DNA from: an uncultured Alphaproteobacteria bacterium
Lineage (GTDB): Bacteria; Pseudomonadota; Alphaproteobacteria; Puniceispirillales; Puniceispirillaceae
Length of the DNA stretch: 7,213 nucleotides
Assembly (NCBI GenBank): GCA_913031555.1
Contig: CAJWDO010000083.1
Coordinates: 1-7,213, forward strand
Direction: 5' to 3'
Under the pieces are notes generated by a model, which saw only the letters and a program-made list of their open reading frames with translations, ran no database searches and had not been told where the DNA came from. Position 1 is the stretch's first letter. Each line of letters opens with the position of its first letter. Positions 6,038 to 7,213 of the stretch are shown piece by piece. A program made the position numbers and the translations under genes.

Positions 6038-6760
6038 CTAGCTCTCCTGTTCATCCATTTCCGTGGGAAGCGCCGATTGCCGCGAATGAACGCCATCGGC
6101 AAATTCGGCCATGATTTCGCGGGCCAACGGCAAAGTGAGGTTACGCCGCTCGGCAAGTGAACGCCTGTCCATCGCCGCGGCGATTGTCTGCACCGCGAGA
6201 AAGCTTCGTTCCATGCGGCCGACCATGTAATCAACCACCTCGCGGCTGACGGCAAGCTGTCTGTCGGCAAAATACTTTTCCAGCAGCCGGCACAGCAGCG
6301 CGTCATCGGGTCGCTCGAGACGCACCAGATTGAGGGCCCGAAGACGCGATACGAGATCGGGAAGACTCCATGCAAATCCAGCCACCGGTTCCGGGCTGAG
6401 AATCAACAGCGAGGAGTCTTCCTCGGTTGTGCGGTTGAGGATGTGGAACAGCGCCTCATCAGGCCAGTCTGTACCGGGACGTGGCGACTCCAGCACGTAA
6501 TGTCCGGCTTCATTCTCCGGATGCCACTCCGCAAGAGACGCCAGATGCCGCGCACCGGATTGTTCGCGCCAGATGGCGGCAAGGTGACCCTTGCCACTTG
6601 CCAGCGGCCCTACAAGGTTCACCGCGCGAAACTGGCCGGGCCAGTCCGGCCAGCGGTCGATCATCGCAGCGGCCAACCGGTTGCTGTCACCGATGATGAA
6701 ATCCTCACGGCCCTGCGCGGTCAGGAAATGAAGGTCGAAGGTCAGCTGTCGCATCGTCAT
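6038..6760 (-). CDS. hdaA: HdaA, DnaA-related regulator of replication initiation
   Basis: HdaA (Hda in E. coli) is a short DnaA-related AAA+ protein that binds the DNA sliding clamp and stimulates ATP hydrolysis by DnaA, preventing re-initiation. The 240-residue length fits the family. The N-terminal QLTFDL (5-10) is a clamp-binding motif like QLSLPL of Hda. Family landmarks follow: GREDFIIGDSN (18-27), IDRWPDWP (34-41), Walker A GPLASGKG (51-58), DEALFHILNR, LPDLVSRLRAL (sensor and arginine-finger region), FADRQLAV and VVDYMVGRMERSF. Two AAA+ positions differ from the usual pattern: the Walker A Ser/Thr is G58, and the Walker B Asp is Ser in YVLESPRPG. ATG 6760 and ATG 6754 (MTM) are both possible starts, and neither has a clear ribosome-binding site. 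The gene leads an hdaA-SDR pair. No promoter can be placed because the sequence beyond 6770 may be foreign. Confidence 0.9.
   Translation of the reverse strand: MTMRQLTFDLHFLTAQGREDFIIGDSNRLAAAMIDRWPDWPGQFRAVNLVGPLASGKGHLAAIWREQSGARHLASLAEWHPENEAGHYVLESPRPGTDWPDEALFHILNRTTEEDSSLLILSPEPVAGFAWSLPDLVSRLRALNLVRLERPDDALLCRLLEKYFADRQLAVSREVVDYMVGRMERSFLAVQTIAAAMDRRSLAERRNLTLPLAREIMAEFADGVHSRQSALPTEMDEQES
6044..6048 (-). promoter_or_regulatory. Ribosome-binding site of the SDR gene inside hdaA
   Basis: AGGAG on the minus strand lies 6 nt before ATG 6037, within the last codons of hdaA. It supports this start and indicates coupled translation with hdaA. Confidence 0.75.
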
Positions 6761-6769
6761 CGGGGGCTA

Positions 6770-7213
6770 GAACGGTTCGATGACGCCGACGCCGAGGCCG
6801 GACGCGCCCCCGAAGAGGAACAAGATGAAGAAGACCTTTATGAAGATGAGCTTCTCATCGCGGCCTACGCGCAGTACGGTGACCTCTCTGAAGAACCAAG
6901 TATTGCAGATGCCAGGCAGTGGTATGATCAGCGACTGAAAGAGGAAGCTTCGGCTGAGAGCTTTGGAGACGAGCAGCAGACGCACGTTCCTCAATACGTT
7001 CCTCCGTCCGATGGCCATTCTACAGCTAATCGGGATGCAGCCTACCAGTGGTTCGAGAAAGCGAAGCAAGCTAAAGAGGAGGATGCCATACGCTTCTGTC
7101 AGAAAAGTCTCGATTTGTGCGAAACAGATGAAGCACGGACTCTCTGGACACATCTCGAGACCTACGGCCCAAGCTCGGAGAACTACTCCAATGCCAAGAG
7201 GGTCCTCGACATG
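6770..7213 (+). CDS. Acidic protein fragment, possibly N-terminal part of a DnaJ (DNAJB12-like) protein
   Basis: This + strand frame is open for 148 codons to the window end. By hand count about 44% of its codons start with G, a good coding sign. It is highly acidic at first (APEEEQDEEDLYEDELL), then reads AAYAQYGDLSEEPSIADARQ and WYDQRLKEE. A segment from 7028 reads NRDAAYQWFEKAKQAKEEDA and IRFCQKSLDLCETDEARTLW, resembling the NRDEAxxC...A..FLEKSLRLYPT motif before the J domain in eukaryotic DNAJB12/DNAJB14-type proteins. The J domain itself would lie beyond the window. No start codon lies inside 6770-7210; the nearest in-frame ATG is 6728, inside hdaA on the opposite strand. GC is about 52% against about 60% elsewhere. 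It may be a truncated foreign gene or an assembly chimera. The DnaJ assignment is tentative; being coding on + is more secure. Confidence 0.4.

Noticed and set aside
6767..7153. Minus-strand 128-codon open frame ending 7 nt before hdaA, hydrophobic
   Set aside because: It is antisense to the acidic + strand frame; Glu/Asp codons read backwards give Leu/Phe/Ile, which explains the apparent membrane-like content. I recognise no family. Its last codons could still be the tail of a native gene if there is a join near 6780-6815.

Overview
The window looks like chromosomal DNA of an alphaproteobacterium of moderately high GC content (roughly 60% by eye). The evidence is a cysteine-free L33 of alphaproteobacterial type, an EipB/DUF1849 periplasmic protein, an HdaA-type DnaA regulator and an RNase R next to rpmG. 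A free-living, possibly marine, member of the Rhodospirillales or SAR116 kind would fit, but I cannot fix the genus. I see no rRNA, tRNA, CRISPR array, insertion sequence or phage gene.

Layout: (1) 3-1916, + strand, the 3' part of rnr (RNase R), whose N-terminus lies outside the window. (2) 1917-2008, a regulatory gap with a TTGACA box and two clear dyads. (3) 2009-2176, rpmG (L33), a 55-residue gene. (4) 2220-3113, + strand, a ROK-family sugar-kinase-like protein that keeps its zinc site but has lost its kinase motifs. (5) 3940-3110, - strand, eipB; its stop overlaps the ROK stop in a shared CTAG. (6) 3941-4046, a divergent control region with a 10-bp inverted repeat. (7) 4047-5240, + strand, rnd (RNase D). 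(8) 6037-5255, - strand, an SDR-fold protein without the YxxxK catalytic pair. (9) 6760-6038, - strand, hdaA, abutting the SDR gene with no gap. (10) About 6770-7213, a + strand acidic reading frame that runs off the end. It is lower in GC, has no start codon of its own and resembles the N-terminal part of a eukaryote-type DnaJ (DNAJB12-like) protein. This end may be a chimeric join or foreign DNA.

How the genes fit together: most are housekeeping genes. RNase R and RNase D are 3'-5' exoribonucleases for structured RNA and for stable-RNA ends, and L33 is a ribosomal protein. EipB maintains the cell envelope, and HdaA restrains DnaA by working with the DNA sliding clamp. Three proteins keep their fold signature but carry substitutions in the textbook active site: the ROK protein strongly, the SDR clearly and HdaA mildly. 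The most interesting items are the ROK pseudokinase candidate and the abrupt change of character at about 6770. I did not find a convincing new multi-gene system.
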